From: Papaver somniferum
Taxonomy: Eukaryota; Streptophyta; Magnoliopsida; Ranunculales; Papaveraceae
Reading direction: 5' to 3'
Assembly (NCBI RefSeq): GCF_003573695.1
Contig: NW_020639929.1
Coordinates: forward strand, 1,082,406 to 1,146,405
DNA length: 64,000 bases
The notes under the pieces are model-generated. The model worked only from the letters and a program-made list of their open reading frames with translations, had not been told where the DNA came from and made no database searches. Shown here piece after piece: positions 11,317 through 23,989 of this stretch. Position 1 is the first letter of the stretch, and every line of letters starts with the position of its first letter. The position numbers and the translations under genes were made by a program.

Positions 11317-13774
11317 ATCCATCTAAACCAAGAAAACTTCGAATCTCTGAAACTGTTGTAAGTTGTTTCCAACTCAACACTGCCTCAATCTTGGAAAGTT
11401 CTACATAAACTCCGGATTCAGATATCACATGCCCCAAAAACTTAACTGATTGTTTCCAAAATTCACATTTCGAGAACTTTGCAAACAACTGATGCTCTCT
11501 CAAAGTCTACAACACTAAGCGTAAGTGTTCCACGTGTTGTTCCCGAGGCTTAGAGTACACAAGAATATCATCGATAAAAACAATAACAAAGCGATCAAGA
11601 AAATCCCTAAATACTCGATTCATCAAGTCCATAAAAACCGCTTGTTCATTCGTAAGCCCAAAAGGAATCACCAGAAACTCATAAGAACCATAACGTGTCA
11701 GGAATGCAGTCTTAGAAATATCTTGCTCTCTAACAAGAAGCTGATGATAGCCTGATCACAAATCGTTCTTCGAAAACCATATATCCCCTTTTAACTGGTC
11801 AAAAAGATCATTAATCCTAGGTAAAGGATACTTTTTTCTTATCATGACCTTGTTCAGTTCACGGTAGTCAACACACAATCGTAAAGAACCATCTTTCTTT
11901 TTCACAAATAAAACAGGAGCACCCCATGGTTAAGAACTACGTCGAATAAATCCTTGACTTAAAAGATGGTCAATCTGAGACTTTAATTCCTTCATTTCCT
12001 TTTGATCCATTCTATAAGGAGCACGAGCAATAGGTGTTGTACCTGGTTGGAGTTTGATGCAAAACTCTACTTGCCTACTTGGAGGTAACCCAGGAACCTC
12101 TCGGAACAAATACGCAAAATCAGACACCACAGATATACTCGCAATCTGCAGAGACTCATTATCTACTACTTCACCCTCGTTATGGTTATGGAAAGCTTAT
12201 ACAAACAAACTTCGAGATGTAGTATGTACCACTACCTTAGATTGACCCGGATTTGCAAAAGTGATTTTCTTTACAACACAATCCAATTGCACAAAATTAG
12301 AAGATAACCAATCCATTCCTAATATCACATCGTAAGGAACCATCTATAACACATATAAAGATCCGCCAAATGCTCAACAACTCCAATCATAGTAGGACAA
12401 GAATCAACCTTGTTACTCAACTCTACCATACTACTCGTAGGAGTAGCAACACATAAAGGAAAATCACACACTTTCACAGAAAGATTTACCATGCGAACTA
12501 ATTTAGAAGAAATGAAAGAATGAGTATCTCCGGTATCAAATAAAATACTAACAGGCTCTCCTAAAATAAAGAAAGTACCTCCAAAGTAGCATTCTCCGTC
12601 TCTGGAGGTTGCATAGCAAAGAGTTGAGCCTGGCCACGAGGCTTCACATTACGGTTTGCAACTCCAGTGTTTGGATTCTCACGTCTATCTGCTGTCTGAA
12701 ATTTCTCTTTGGTACATTCTGATGCCTTATGCCCCCCTTCACAACAGTTATAGAAAACCCCATAAAAGTTAATTGGTTTGACAGCAAGAGCCTCGCCTTC
12801 AGCTGGCACTTCTGCCCCTTCATTACCACCATTCTTCTGACTACGGTTCCCTTGGTTCCAATACCCCTTCCTTTTCTTCCCTGGCTGATCACCTTTTTGA
12901 GCGACATTTTGGGTCTGCTGGTTCTTACCACTTCCATGTCAACTCGACGAAGACTTTGATGCACGATCAACCTTATTATCCTTCTTCAGGTATTCCTCAT
13001 CCCTCTTATGAACTAAATGGTCTTTCTCAAGTTCTCTGGCACACTCAACATCCCTAACATATGTGTCAATCATATGATTTGAAATAATATGCCTCCGATA
13101 CACAGCATTCAGACCATAAACAAACCTAAGTCTATTTTTCTCTTCAGTATCTACCAGGTGAGGTACAAACATCGACAATCTTGAGTATTAAACTCGTACT
13201 CTATAACAGATAAAGTACCCTGATTAAATGAAAGAAACTCTCTCTCCTTAGCATTTTGAATACTCTGAGGGAAATATTTGTCATCAAACATACGAATGAA
13301 GTCTGTCCATGTCATGGTGGCATGATCCAATCCACGTGAAGCTGAAGTCCATCAAGTATGAGCATCTCCAGTGAGCTCAAAGGTAGCTAATCTCTGCTTA
13401 AAAACTTCTGTGCAAGAAGGTCCTATGGCCCTAAAAATCTTAACCATCTCATCCTTCCATTCATGGGATATCAATGGGTTATCATACTTTCCATAAAACT
13501 CTTTCGGGTTCAACTTCTTGAACTGAAACTGGACCTTTTTATACCTATCTTCCTCAGTTTCAGTAGGCGGTCCTTGGTTCTGATGATTGTTGACCTGTCC
13601 AACATTCTGATTCACAGCAGAAGCGACTGCTTGGGATATTAACTGGGTCAGCTGCGCTATATTCACATTCACAGTCTAATTTCCTAATTTTGGTTCATCT
13701 CCATCAATACGACCACCATTTCCGGTACCACCTCTCCCAGTACCAGTACGTCTCCTAGTACCACGCCTTGACAT
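11317..13774 (-). pseudogene. Chromovirus gag, protease and RT (5' part of the polyprotein)
   Basis: Gag starts at ATG 13,774 (MSRRGTRRRTG). It meets an in-frame TAG at codon 33 (13,676-13,678), then continues through a capsid region (LNPKEFYGKYDNPL...HEWKDEM). The zinc knuckle near 12,745 reads FYNCCEGGHKASEC; the first expected Cys is Phe. The protease near 12,540 reads FDTGDTHSF. RT follows: RQVEFCIKLQPGTTPIARAPYRM near 12,070, then the catalytic [10 protein letters not shown] near 11,550, then [19 protein letters not shown] near 11,440. The frame changes several times. The sequence is cut at 11,317 by the Athila-like insertion and resumes at 2,752. Confidence 0.88.
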
Positions 13775-13912
13775 TCCTATATAAGTCAACGATAATCTTA
13801 GAAAAGAATACAAATATACTATAACATTTATAAAACATATTCAATCCATGGATATACATAACGAAACTTCGTAGGCTCACTCCCCCCAAGTCCTAGAGTT
13901 ACTCTAACCTAA

Positions 13913-13924
13913 GCTCTGATACCA
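13913..13924 (-). promoter_or_regulatory. Chromovirus primer binding site (initiator Met tRNA)
   Basis: The minus strand reads TGGTATCAGAGC, the standard site complementary to the 3' end of initiator tRNA-Met in plant retrotransposons. It sits between the 5' LTR and gag. Confidence 0.85.
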
Positions 13925-14933
13925 ACTTTAACAGCCGTACTTTCCACATAACCCCGACCGACGAATAAATAGAAAGTATGCCATTAATTTTATGCAACAA
14001 GGTACATAACCACAGAAAACTAGGAACACAGTTCCGTTACAATTGTATATGCAGAAGTGAAATTTTATTTCTTAACAAAATAACGATGTCGAGAAGTTTT
14101 GGTACCCTTGACTTCAACAAAATAACCCATCCTTAAATAAAGTCGAACTAACAAAACAAAAATAGTAATGAAGTTTACCGAAAAGAAAGTATCCCCAGTG
14201 CCGCATAAAGAATTTAAAGCCTCCCTGTTTAACAATCTCAATAATAAATTACTAAAATAATTCATTTCTAATAAAAGCCTATATCTGAATGCAATGCCGG
14301 AACCTATCCGCAAACACCTTAACTGTGTCCGGGACATATCCGCAACGTATAACCCAGATAATATACCTCATCCGGGACATATCCGCAACGACTAACACAT
14401 AACATATCGGTATATACGTCTGCACTATTAGTACATAAATATAGATGTATTAAGATTATAACTAAACCCCATTTCCGTATTTAGGAATGAGATTTAGTTT
14501 ACTCCCATAGTGGCCTACTCAAAACCACTTAGCCAAGGGTCTCACTACCAAGTTAATCACAATCACCACTTATGGTCAGTACTTGTATGGGAAATGAGCA
14601 GCTTCTAAAATCCTTATATCTTGACATACCCAGACACCAATAGTGAACAGCCAAGCACAGTGCTCCTTATTTCAGTAAACTTACTAGAGATACTGTCACG
14701 CCAATTATCTCCACTAGCTTCCTAAATTACGTTCATACCATTATCTATCTCCACATTTCTGAAATTGTAGTTTTAGCCTCGCATAGTCATACATTGGACA
14801 AAACTCCACTAGCAGCACTTAATAGTGATTTCTCTTGGTGATAACATAAATATCTATAAGATCAATACTTAACCAATATTTTTCACAAAGGACACCGTAC
14901 TATACAAAGGCCACTAATAGCACCATGTCCAGT
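13925..14933 (-). repeat. Chromovirus 5' LTR, gag-proximal part
   Basis: This is the 5' LTR up to the CCAGT target site at 14,929-14,933. The LTR continues at 23,990 after the PMD-bearing insertion. No gene is present. There are short direct repeats of CCGGGACATATCCGCAACG near 14,330 and 14,370. Neither this part nor 23,990-24,144 has its counterpart in the left LTR within the window. Confidence 0.75.
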
Positions 14934-15149
14934 TGTTCATGGTCGTTTTTAGCTTAGGGTCAAAATCGTAAAATTGTGCATCTGACATGACATCACTATG
15001 ACCATTAGCAAATTTATTGAATCAATCAGCATGCCCACATAAGAATTATCGGGGTACCCTTTTTTTTTTACATGGGTCATGTTCCACGGCAGAACCCTTA
15101 ACACTGACTGACATCATCTATGCCAAACCCTAATTCTCATGTTACCGAG

Positions 15150-15475
15150 CTAAGGCATGCCAACCATGCCAGCCGCACCACTGTGCCAATGGCTGACCAT
15201 GCCTGCCACATCTCCGCGCCAAGGCATTCCAACCATGCCAGCCGCACCACTGTGCCAATGACATACCATGCCAGCCACATCTCCGCGCCAAGGCATGTCA
15301 ACCATGCCAGCCGCACCACCGCGCCAATGACATGCCATGCCAGCCGCACCTCTGCGCCAAGGCATGCCAACCATGCCATCCGCACCTCCGCGCCAACCAT
15401 GCCAGCCGCACCTCCGCGCCAAGGCATGCCAGCCGCACCACATGTGCCAATGGCATGCCAACCACCTTGCCGCGC
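15150..15475 (+). repeat. GCATGCC-rich short tandem array (about 69-bp unit)
   Basis: Degenerate units built on GGCATGCCAACCATGCCAG and CCGCACCTCCGCGCCAA. In the partner LTR the same array spans about 22,560-22,960 with a clean 69-bp period (landmarks 22,631, 22,700, 22,769, 22,838, 22,907). It gives long spurious ORFs on both strands. Confidence 0.85.
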
Positions 15476-15489
15476 CATACCATGCCGGC

Positions 15490-16900
15490 CTTCCCTATGC
15501 ATCTACCAAAATGAAGGCGTGCGATGATCAACGGCCACCCTTCCATCTTAGATGCAAATCTTATCCGTCCAAGGTCTCCAAACAACGCATGGTACCCTTT
15601 GGCCCAAAACCCTAGTTTTGTCCACGCCAAACCGCGCCAAGGCATGCCATGCCACATGTGCCAGTGGCATGCCAACCACCTTGCCGCGCCATACCATGTC
15701 GGCCTTCCCTATGCGGTTACCAAAACGAAGGCGTGCGATGATCAACGGCCACCCTTCGATCTTAGATGCAAATCTTAACCGTCCAAGGTCGCCCAACAAC
15801 GCATCGTAACCTTTGGCCCAAAACCCTAGTTTTGGCCACGCCAAACCGCGCCAAGGCATGCCATGCCACATGTGCCAATGGCATGCCAACCACCTTGCCG
15901 CGCCATACCATGTTGGCCTTCGCTATGTGGCTACCGAAAATAAGGCGTGCGATGATCAACAACCACCCTTCCATCTTAGATGCAAATCTTAGCCGTCCAA
16001 GGTCGCCAAACAACGCATCGTAACCTTTGGCCCAAAACCCTAGTTTTGGCCACGCCAAACAGCGCCAAGGCATGCCATGCCACATGTGCCAATGGCATGC
16101 CAACCACCTTGCCGCACCATACCATGCCGGCTTTCCCTATGCGGCTACCAAAACGAAGGTGTGCGATGATTAACGGCCACTCTTCCATCTTAGACGCAAA
16201 TCTTAGCCGTCCAAGGTCGCCAAACAACGCATGGTAACCTTTGGCCCAAAATCCTAGTTTTCGCCACGCCAAACCGCGCCAAGGCATGCCATGCCGCATG
16301 TGCCAATGGCATGCCAACCACCTTACCGCGCCATGCCGGCCTTACATGTGCGGCTACCAAAATGAAGGCGTGCGATGATCAACGGCCACCCTTCCATATT
16401 AGATGCAAATCTTAGCCGTCCAAGGTCTCCAAAAAACGCATGGTAACCTTTGGCCCAAAACCCTAGTTTTGGCCATGCCAAACCGCGCCAAGGCATTCCA
16501 TGCTACATGTGCCAATGGCATGCCAACCACCTTTCCGCGCCACACCATGCCGGCCTTCCCTATGCGGATACCAAAATGAAGGCCAGCAACAATCAACGGC
16601 CAATTTTTCATGTAAGATGTAGATATTAGCCGTCCAAGGTTACCAGCTAACACATGGCAACCTTTGGCCCTAGTTTGGTCGCGCCTAAACAAAGCCAAAA
16701 CCCTAACTTTTGGCCGCGCCTAAACTAGGCCATATTAAAGCCATACTGATCATGCTTTCATGCCATTGGCTACCAAAACGAAGGCCTGCAACAATAAACG
16801 ACCACTTTTTAATCTAAGATGCAGATCTTAGCCGTCCAAGGTTACCAGCTAACGCATGGAAACCTTTGGCCCTAGTTTGGTCGCGCCTAAACAAAGTCAA
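15490..16900 (+). repeat. About 214-bp tandem array in the 5' LTR
   Basis: The landmark AACGCATGG-type block recurs near 15,578, 15,792, 16,006, 16,220, 16,429, 16,646 and 16,851, so there are seven units. The first four intervals are close to 214 bp; the last two units are more diverged. The partner LTR has a single unit near 23,082. Each unit carries the CTTAGCCGTCCAAGGT and CCAAAACCCTAGTTTTGGCC motifs. Confidence 0.88.
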
Positions 16901-17753
16901 AATCTTAACTTTTGGCCGCGCCTAAACTAGGCCATATTAAAGACATACTGATCATGCTTTCATGCCACTGGCTACCAAACGAAGGGTTACAATAATCAAC
17001 GGCTACCTTTCCTCTTAAGATGCAAAATCTCGACCGTCGAAGGTCACCACCGAGTCGGCAAGTCTCCCAAGATCAACTTCCCAGACAACAACAACATGCT
17101 ACATTTTTTCCACGAAAACGCCCGAGACATCAACATATGTCACAAACTGGGGGATGCTCATTGGGTATTGGTTTGGCGGTTTACAGCGTGTGCCGTACAC
17201 TACGCCCGTTATAAGACAATGTCATAAGGATGAGGCGTTTAGTAAATACAGGGAGTAATGGTGAAACACTTCTTTTATGGAACATCAATTCCAGGCGTTT
17301 CCGGATACCACACCTCCCATTTACTCACCCGTTTTCCATTTCTTAATGAGACCAGAGTACGTTTCACTTTGACTGGTATAAATAGGCATTACCTATTTCC
17401 ACCGAACAACAAGTTCAGGTTAGGAGAATACAACATTCAGAAAATATCTGCTAGATTTCCATCTGTTAGCTTCCTACTTTATGATACAAGTCGTGAAAAA
17501 CTACTCTTCCAGAATCAACTATTCTGGTCTCAACACTCTCTTCGCTTCCCTCCCCAAGACCAACCCTTCTCATTCACTTTGTGACCGAAGCAAGTCTGGA
17601 ACGACCATTTCTTGGTTTAGGCCAGATTTGTACAGATTGATCTCTCGAATCTAAAGTACTCCCTTGCAGTACATTGTTTAGGGTTTAAACTCATTTCTCA
17701 CCCACACACCCGAAATTACCAAAATCAGCAGAAATTGTTTTCACCCTCAAACA

Positions 17754-18616
17754 ATTTGCGACCATTGTGGGAGGTTGATCTTTCGGTCACGATGTCAATT
17801 TTCAATACTCGATCTCATACCTCGACCCAGACGTCAGGACAGTAAAATCAAACGATCCGTTCAGGAATCGACGACTCAGCTACTAGGCTGCTCGATTTCC
17901 AGTCGTGAGACGACAAGGGACGACTGGGGACTTCTGCGAACGATCCGCCCAGGGATTGGAAATGCGACAAGGAATGACTGGGGACTTCCCACAGTCACGA
18001 CGATGTTTCCCACAAAACTCGGTCTTACATCCGGGAGATTCCTTTTTCACCAGAAGATCCAAAAACCGAGTAAGTCTTGCGTAGACAAAATACATGGTTT
18101 ACTACTTCAGGTTTTCACGGGAATGATGAAACCAGTAACCATGTTATGTTTCATCTCATGCTCTTTGTCGACAAGCGATGCTCACGATTCAGTGGCTTTC
18201 CTGGGATGTTTGCACTATTCGCAATCGTAACCAAAAAACATCGTTATTTTAAAAACAGTTCGTTCCAGATAATAATCCAAAACCCTCAAGGTAACATTTG
18301 TCTATCAAACCAAAAATCCAGGAAATCAAAACCGTAAACTAGGTGTTTCATTTGCCTTTTTAAAAAAAACAACCTAAAATAAGAAGTCCAGAAGACATAA
18401 ATGCGTTCAAGGAAAGTTTTTCAACAATGGCTTGCTCTTCTTGGCAAAATCCTCTTTCGTGCTTTGGAGAGCCGCCCTCTTCAAATTCATCTTCCTGGAC
18501 AACTTTTCGACTTCCGGTTCCTGCTTCTTCACCATATCCGCAGAAGGACCTTCGAATGTTTCGGCCAGCAACTTTTCAACTTCAGAGAAACCTTCAACGA
18601 ACCAAGGAACATTGAA
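17754..18616 (+). other. Leader after 5' LTR of PMD element, with putative primer site
   Basis: ATTTGCGACCATTGTGGGAG directly after the LTR is the expected place of the primer site; I cannot assign the tRNA. The rest has no supported gene; ORFs here do not resemble gag. Confidence 0.5.
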
Positions 18617-21141
18617 CTAGAAGTTTACACATGTGTCACGATGGAACCTCCAGCTCGATACTACATCCTCAGAAACAATATTACCAGTCACATTGAACAT
18701 GTCGTCAATCGAAGACAAAACTTCTTCCACACGCTTAACCAACGCAAATCGACTAGTAATTTTCTTGGTCGTGGCGATATGTCCGTAGCTTTCCCATATT
18801 CTGGTGTATAGCGCCACGAGTTTGCCTGGCATGCTAAATCCCCCAATCAACACATGATCCGGATGAGGAACCAGATATGGAGGGTTAAAAGTGGCGCCCG
18901 CGACTACATCAGCAACCGGCAAGGGATTCCTAACGACAATTGCACTTGCGGACACTGGAGTACTCTCCATTGTCTGAGTCACAACGATAGTTTCATCTCG
19001 ATCAACATCCATTTCAAGGTCACCCGGTGCGGCTGTCACAGTTGGGGACAAAGCTGTATCTGCGCCAGTCTCCGTCTCAGGTCCATCTTCAGAAATGGCT
19101 TCCCTCTATGATATCACGGATTAGATATTTTCCAAATAGAAAGGAAGAGAGGAAAGAAGAAAAAACATGTGGGAGACTCACTGATTCGCTTTCAGAACGA
19201 CTAGAGGAAGATTCAGCACTGCTATCGGAAGAACTACTCTCGCCATCACTGGACTCTGAACTTTCATCCTTCTCGGGTTCCCCATCACCATGGATAGGCT
19301 CAGCACCGCCACCCTCCCTCTCGAGAAACGATTTTTTCTGACTACTTGCAAGTTTGGTAAAGGCGTTCACGCTGCTAAGGCCCTAGGAAAGATACAAAGA
19401 CGGATACTCAGAAAAGAAACAAGGATATACACAATCCAACTAAAATCAAGAGGAAAAGCATATGTACCTGCATATTAGACGAACTGAAAGTCGGTAGGGC
19501 TGTCGAATCTGGCTGGGAACCGTCTGCACAGCTTTTAGACCTTCGCTCCTTCACTTGGGGACTATCTGCATTCGGGCTAACAAATTTTTGCTTGGTCGAA
19601 GAAGGATCCCTCAGCAGTGGGTGCTCCGCTAAAACCGCAGGAGAAGGCTTGCCGCGAAGGTTTTCTACCACATCATTCACGAATCCATGGATAGCGAGAA
19701 ACTCATCCTGCCAAAATATGTTATATTTGGAGTTTTTGATGGATTTCGTTCCGCGAGCGGAAAAGTGAGATTTTTACCCGAAAAAAACACTAGCATTGAG
19801 AACAGTTGGCAACGAGTCTTCTGGAACAACCGGCTGACGAACGAGTGGGACCCCTTGGTCAAAACCCATATGACGAGACGCCCTATCGATATTGTAAGAA
19901 ACTGCTTTGCAAGATCCTCGAAAGAAATACGACACATGACCGGGCGTGCAGTTTCACATGAACACCATCTCTCCAACACTCATATCCTCTTTATCAGTAG
20001 ACAAAGACATGCTCGGAGCAGGAGCAAAGGTGTTGATATGAGTTATGGACGCATGCACCAGAGCCCATGGACAAAAATTGACCGTGTGCGAGTTTTCAAG
20101 GAATCCAACTAGGTTCGAACCAATATTTGGGCGCCTATTCAACCAGCGCAGTATCCTAGAACCACCCAAAGACTCGGGAAGTACATCCAACGGCTTTGGA
20201 GCATACCTTTCGAAGTGCTTCCACAACCACGCTTGGAGAAAGGCGGCATGAATATACGAATCTAGTTTCATGTAGCCATTTGAAGCGCACATGTCCGCAA
20301 ACAGATGATCCAAGTGTGTGTACAGAGAACCAAGAAACAAGCCGCCAATAGGGAGAACAACACCTTTTTCCAATTCTATGGCAAACTTGATAAGTTTATG
20401 TCTTATCTCCTTCTTACCAGAGCCGTCATCGAAAATACCTTTGGATAACCAAAGGGCCAAGAATGCTGCGACATGAAGTGTACTATTTTTCTGATTTGGC
20501 TCCAACTCATCAGGAAACCATTGAGACACCCACCATCCATAGAAGCACCTCGTATCGTTTTCTTTCCGAACGAATCCTCTTGATTTCGCAACCAGAGCGA
20601 CGCGCATTTCTTCTTCATCTGCAGAAAACTTGACATTGAGGTTTCCTATTACGGGAAGGTTCAGTAAGACGACCACTCTCTCTAAAGAGATAGTCATTTC
20701 ACCCCACCTTCATATGGCCATGTGAGTGTCCGGACACCATCTGGAAATAAAAGCAACCAAGACTGGAATATCTTTCATAATTTGAAGCACTGCGGAAGCC
20801 GCGACAGCTTCAACAATCTTCTCCTTGGTCAAACTGGATTTTACACATTCCTGGCTCATCATGAATCGCATCCATTTCTCAAAGGGACGCAACAGACTCT
20901 CACATATTTAAAAATCAATAGGAGAAGCAGAATACTCTTTCCTCTGAAGACCAAACCTTATTACACCTCCAGTCCGAACTGACCGGGCCTCTCCTTCACT
21001 TTCCGGACCAGTCAGAAGAATCGACACATACTTGGGATGATTTTTCCTAATTGTGGCGGATGTTGTAAAGAACTCATCGTATATATTCGGATTGTAATTG
21101 CCAACATCTTTCGGTACGGGAGAACTTTTCTCAAATGACAT
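18617..21141 (-). pseudogene. Plant Mobile Domain gene, antisense to its LTR element
   Basis: Starts at ATG 21,141 on the minus strand. One frame runs to about 19,800 and contains a PMD (Pfam PF10536 type): RWGEMTISLERVVVLLNLPV near the start, FYGWWVSQWFP, then WLWKHFERYAP, and the typical end YNIDRASRHMGFDQGVP. Stops interrupt it at 20,908-20,910 (TAA), 20,710-20,712 (TGA, just before RWGEM) and 19,954-19,956 (TGA). Downstream are likely further exons with clean splice signals. One begins at 19,707 (CAG|GATGAG). One lies about 19,37x-19,090 with a Ser/Glu/Asp-rich stretch. A last one ends at 18,617. PMD proteins (MAIN family) act in plant silencing and development, and PMDs are also carried by transposons. 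The origin here is element-borne; function is lost. Confidence 0.8.
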
Positions 21142-22348
21142 CCTAACAAAATTCTCTCACCTTCGAAATAACTACAATGGAAAAATACGAAGATAAATTA
21201 TTTCGGAAAGTGCATGGAAATTATTTTATCAGACACAGCAGATCTATCCTGGACGCAAACCAATTTTTTTCAAAGTCATAATACGCATGACCAAAGAAAT
21301 GGGGACTGACAAACCCTTCCTCACCACCTCATGCCAAGGCCGTACCCTGCAGCAGGAAATTTGCGCCCGGACGAGGAGGCGCGCCCCACCATGGGAACAA
21401 TACACACGGCCACACCAGTAAAAGTGAGGAAACCCTAGGAGCTAGGTTTTCATGGGAAGGGAATGACAGTTACTAGCTCATGCATTCCTACTTTGCACAG
21501 TAATTGAGGCGGCCAACATTACTACGGTATTCACGCCTAAATGTTAATATAAGTTCACGCAAAGCATATTTACGGCTAGGATTCATACCAACACAAAAGA
21601 ACAATATTTCTACAAGTTCATGAAAAGGTACGCCTACAGCTAGGGTTTGCACTAACACAAGAAAACAAGTGAAAGAGGAAGTGCTGGAAGACATACCTGG
21701 GATTCGCTCGTCCGCTTTACTGTTACCACACGACCAGAATAAAAAAATAAATAAAGGTGTGAAATAAAAGGAGAGGCCGACCCCCTTTTATAGGCGTGGT
21801 ACTTGGGAGTTTGAATAAGGAAAGGACTTCATATTTGAGTCAAGTAAGGAAAAGAGGCAACCGGGCCTGCGAAGACAAATTACCATGACAAGCCGTCCGC
21901 GCATGCTTTGCTTCACCAAACCACGCCATTGCCTTGGCCCACCATGCCTTGGACCCACCACGCCAAGCCATCCACATGCTTTTCCTCACCAAACTGCGTC
22001 TCATCTTGGCCCCACCATGCCAAGCCGTCCACGCCATGACTCGCCGCGCCAACACCAACAACTCGCCAAGCCAGCGTCATGATGTTCCCTAATCCAGCCA
22101 AGGTGATACATGGCCAGATTAAGCCGACGATCTTCATCTCACCACTTCACGGTCTACACCACAAATAGAATCTACGCAAGGCCGCCAAACACGAGGATCA
22201 TGAACTCTCCTTACCTCTCGAAAAAGGTTAGTCGGACTTTCATGACCATCTTTTCACGACCTGTCGTTTCGATTTTTGTCCTCGTCTGTGACCATCTTAT
22301 GCTTACCTCGCGAAAATGCTCCTGTTTCGAGCTAAGAAGGGGACTTAA
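21142..22348 (+). other. 3' non-coding part of PMD element and polypurine tract
   Basis: No supported gene. 21,890-22,080 is rich in ACCACGCC and CCATGCC steps that resemble the LTR array. The polypurine tract is GCTAAGAAGGGGACTTAA at 22,331-22,348. Confidence 0.6.
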
Positions 22349-23989
22349 TGTTGATGGTGGTTTTTAGCTTAGGGTCAAAATCATGAAATTTTACATCTGA
22401 CGTGACGTCACTATGACCATTAGCACATTTATTGAATAAATCAGCATGCCTACATAAGAATTACCACGATACCCTTTTGTTTTTTACATGGGTCATGTTC
22501 CACGGCAAAACCCTTAACACTGACTGACATCATCTACGCCAAGCCCTAATTCTTATGCTACCGCCCCAAGGCATGCCAACCATGCCAGCCGCACTACTAT
22601 GCCAATGGCAGACCATGCCAGCCACATCTCCGCGCCAAGGCATGCCAAACATGCCAGCCGCACAACTGTGCCAATGGCATACCATGCCAGCCACATCTCC
22701 GCGCCAAGGCATGCCAACCATGACAGACGCACCACCGCGCCAATGGCATGCCATGCCAGCCGCACCTCCGCACCAAGGCATGCCAACCATGCCAGCCGCA
22801 CCACTGCGCCAATGGCATGCCATGCCAGTTGCACCTCCGTGCCATGGCATGCCAACCATGCCAGCTGCACCACTGCGCCAATGGCATGCCATGCCAGCCG
22901 CACCTCCGCTCCAAGGCATGCCAACCATGCCAGCCGCACCACATGTGTCAATGGCATGCCAACCACCTTGTCGCGCCATACCATGCCGTCCTTCCCTATG
23001 CGGCTACCAAAACGAAGGCCTGCAACAATCAACGACCACTTTTTCATCTAGGATGCAGATTTTAGCCGTCCAAGGTTACCAGCTAACGCATGGCAACCTT
23101 TGGCCCTAGTTTGGTTGCGCCTAAACAAAGCCAAAACCCTAACTTTTGGCCGCGCCTAAACTAGGCCATATTAAAGCCATACTGATCATGCTTTCATGCC
23201 ACTGGCTACCGAACGAAGGGTTACAATAATCAACGGCTACCTTTCCTCTTAAGATGCAAAATCTCGACCGTCGAAGGTCACCACCGAGTCGGCAAGTCTC
23301 CCAAGCTCAACTTCCCAGACAACAACAACATGCTACATTTTTTCCACGAAAACGCCCGAGACATCAACATATGTCACAAACTGGGGGATGCTCATTGGGT
23401 ATTGGTTTGGCGGTTTACAGCGTGTGCCGTACACTACGCCCGTTATAAGACAATGTCATAAGGATGAGGCGTTTAGTAAATACAGGGAGTAATGGTGAAA
23501 CGCTTCTTTTATGGAACATCAATTCCAGGCGTTTCCGGTTACCACCTCCTCCAATTTACTCACCCGTTTTCCATTTCTTAATGAGACCAGAGTACGTTTC
23601 ACTTTGACTGGTATAAATAGGCATTACCTATTTCCACCGAACAACAAGTTCAGGTTAGGAGAATACAACATTCAGAAAATATCTGCTAGCTTTCCATCTG
23701 TTAGCTTCCTACTTTATGATACAAGTCGTGAAACAACTACTCTTCCAAAATCAACTATTCTGGTCTCAACACTCTCTTCGCTTCCCTCCCCAAGACCAAC
23801 CCTTCTCATTCACTTTGTGACCGAAGCAAGTATGGAACGGCCATCTGTTGGTTTAGGCCGGATTTGTACAGAGTGATCTCTCGAATCTAAAGTACTCCCT
23901 TGCAGTACATTATTTAGGGTTTAAACTCATTTCTCACCCACACACCCGAAATTACCAAAATCATCATAAATCGTTTTCACCATCAAACA
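22349..23989 (+). repeat. 3' LTR of PMD element
   Basis: It starts TGTTGATGG and ends CACCATCAAACA, followed by CCAGT. It carries about six 69-bp units (22,560-22,960) but only one copy of the 214-bp unit. TATA box TATAAATAG at 23,612-23,620. Confidence 0.93.

Larger units (their letters stand above)
14934..17753 (+). repeat. 5' LTR of PMD element, expanded
   Basis: It starts TGTTCATGG and ends CACCCTCAAACA. It is 1,179 bp longer than its partner at 22,349-23,989, mainly because of the tandem array at about 15,490-16,900. A TATA box TATAAATAG lies at 17,377-17,385 (23,612-23,620 in the partner). Confidence 0.92.
14934..23989 (+). mobile_element. Non-autonomous LTR element with antisense Plant Mobile Domain gene
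   Basis: LTRs at 14,934-17,753 (2,820 bp) and 22,349-23,989 (1,641 bp) share TGTT...CAAACA ends. Both sides carry the perfect 5-bp target duplication CCAGT (14,929-14,933 and 23,990-23,994). A purine-rich tract GCTAAGAAGGGGACTTAA (22,331-22,348) before the second LTR sets the orientation as +. No gag or pol was found inside; the only gene is a PMD gene on the opposite strand. Antisense extra ORFs are known from the Tat lineage of Ty3/gypsy, so a Tat-derived non-autonomous element is my inference. Confidence 0.9.

Noticed and set aside
15120..16700. Many overlapping ORFs of 60-135 residues on both strands, rich in CHW, PCQP or MACHW
   Set aside because: They follow the 69-bp and 214-bp LTR tandem arrays in several frames at once, so they are repeat artefacts.
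19089..19370. Ser-rich ORF as an independent gene
   Set aside because: Splice signals on both sides make it an internal exon of the antisense PMD gene.
22530..23110. ORFs of 105-184 residues on both strands
   Set aside because: Same GCATGCC array in the second LTR; no domain, and overlapping frames open on both strands.
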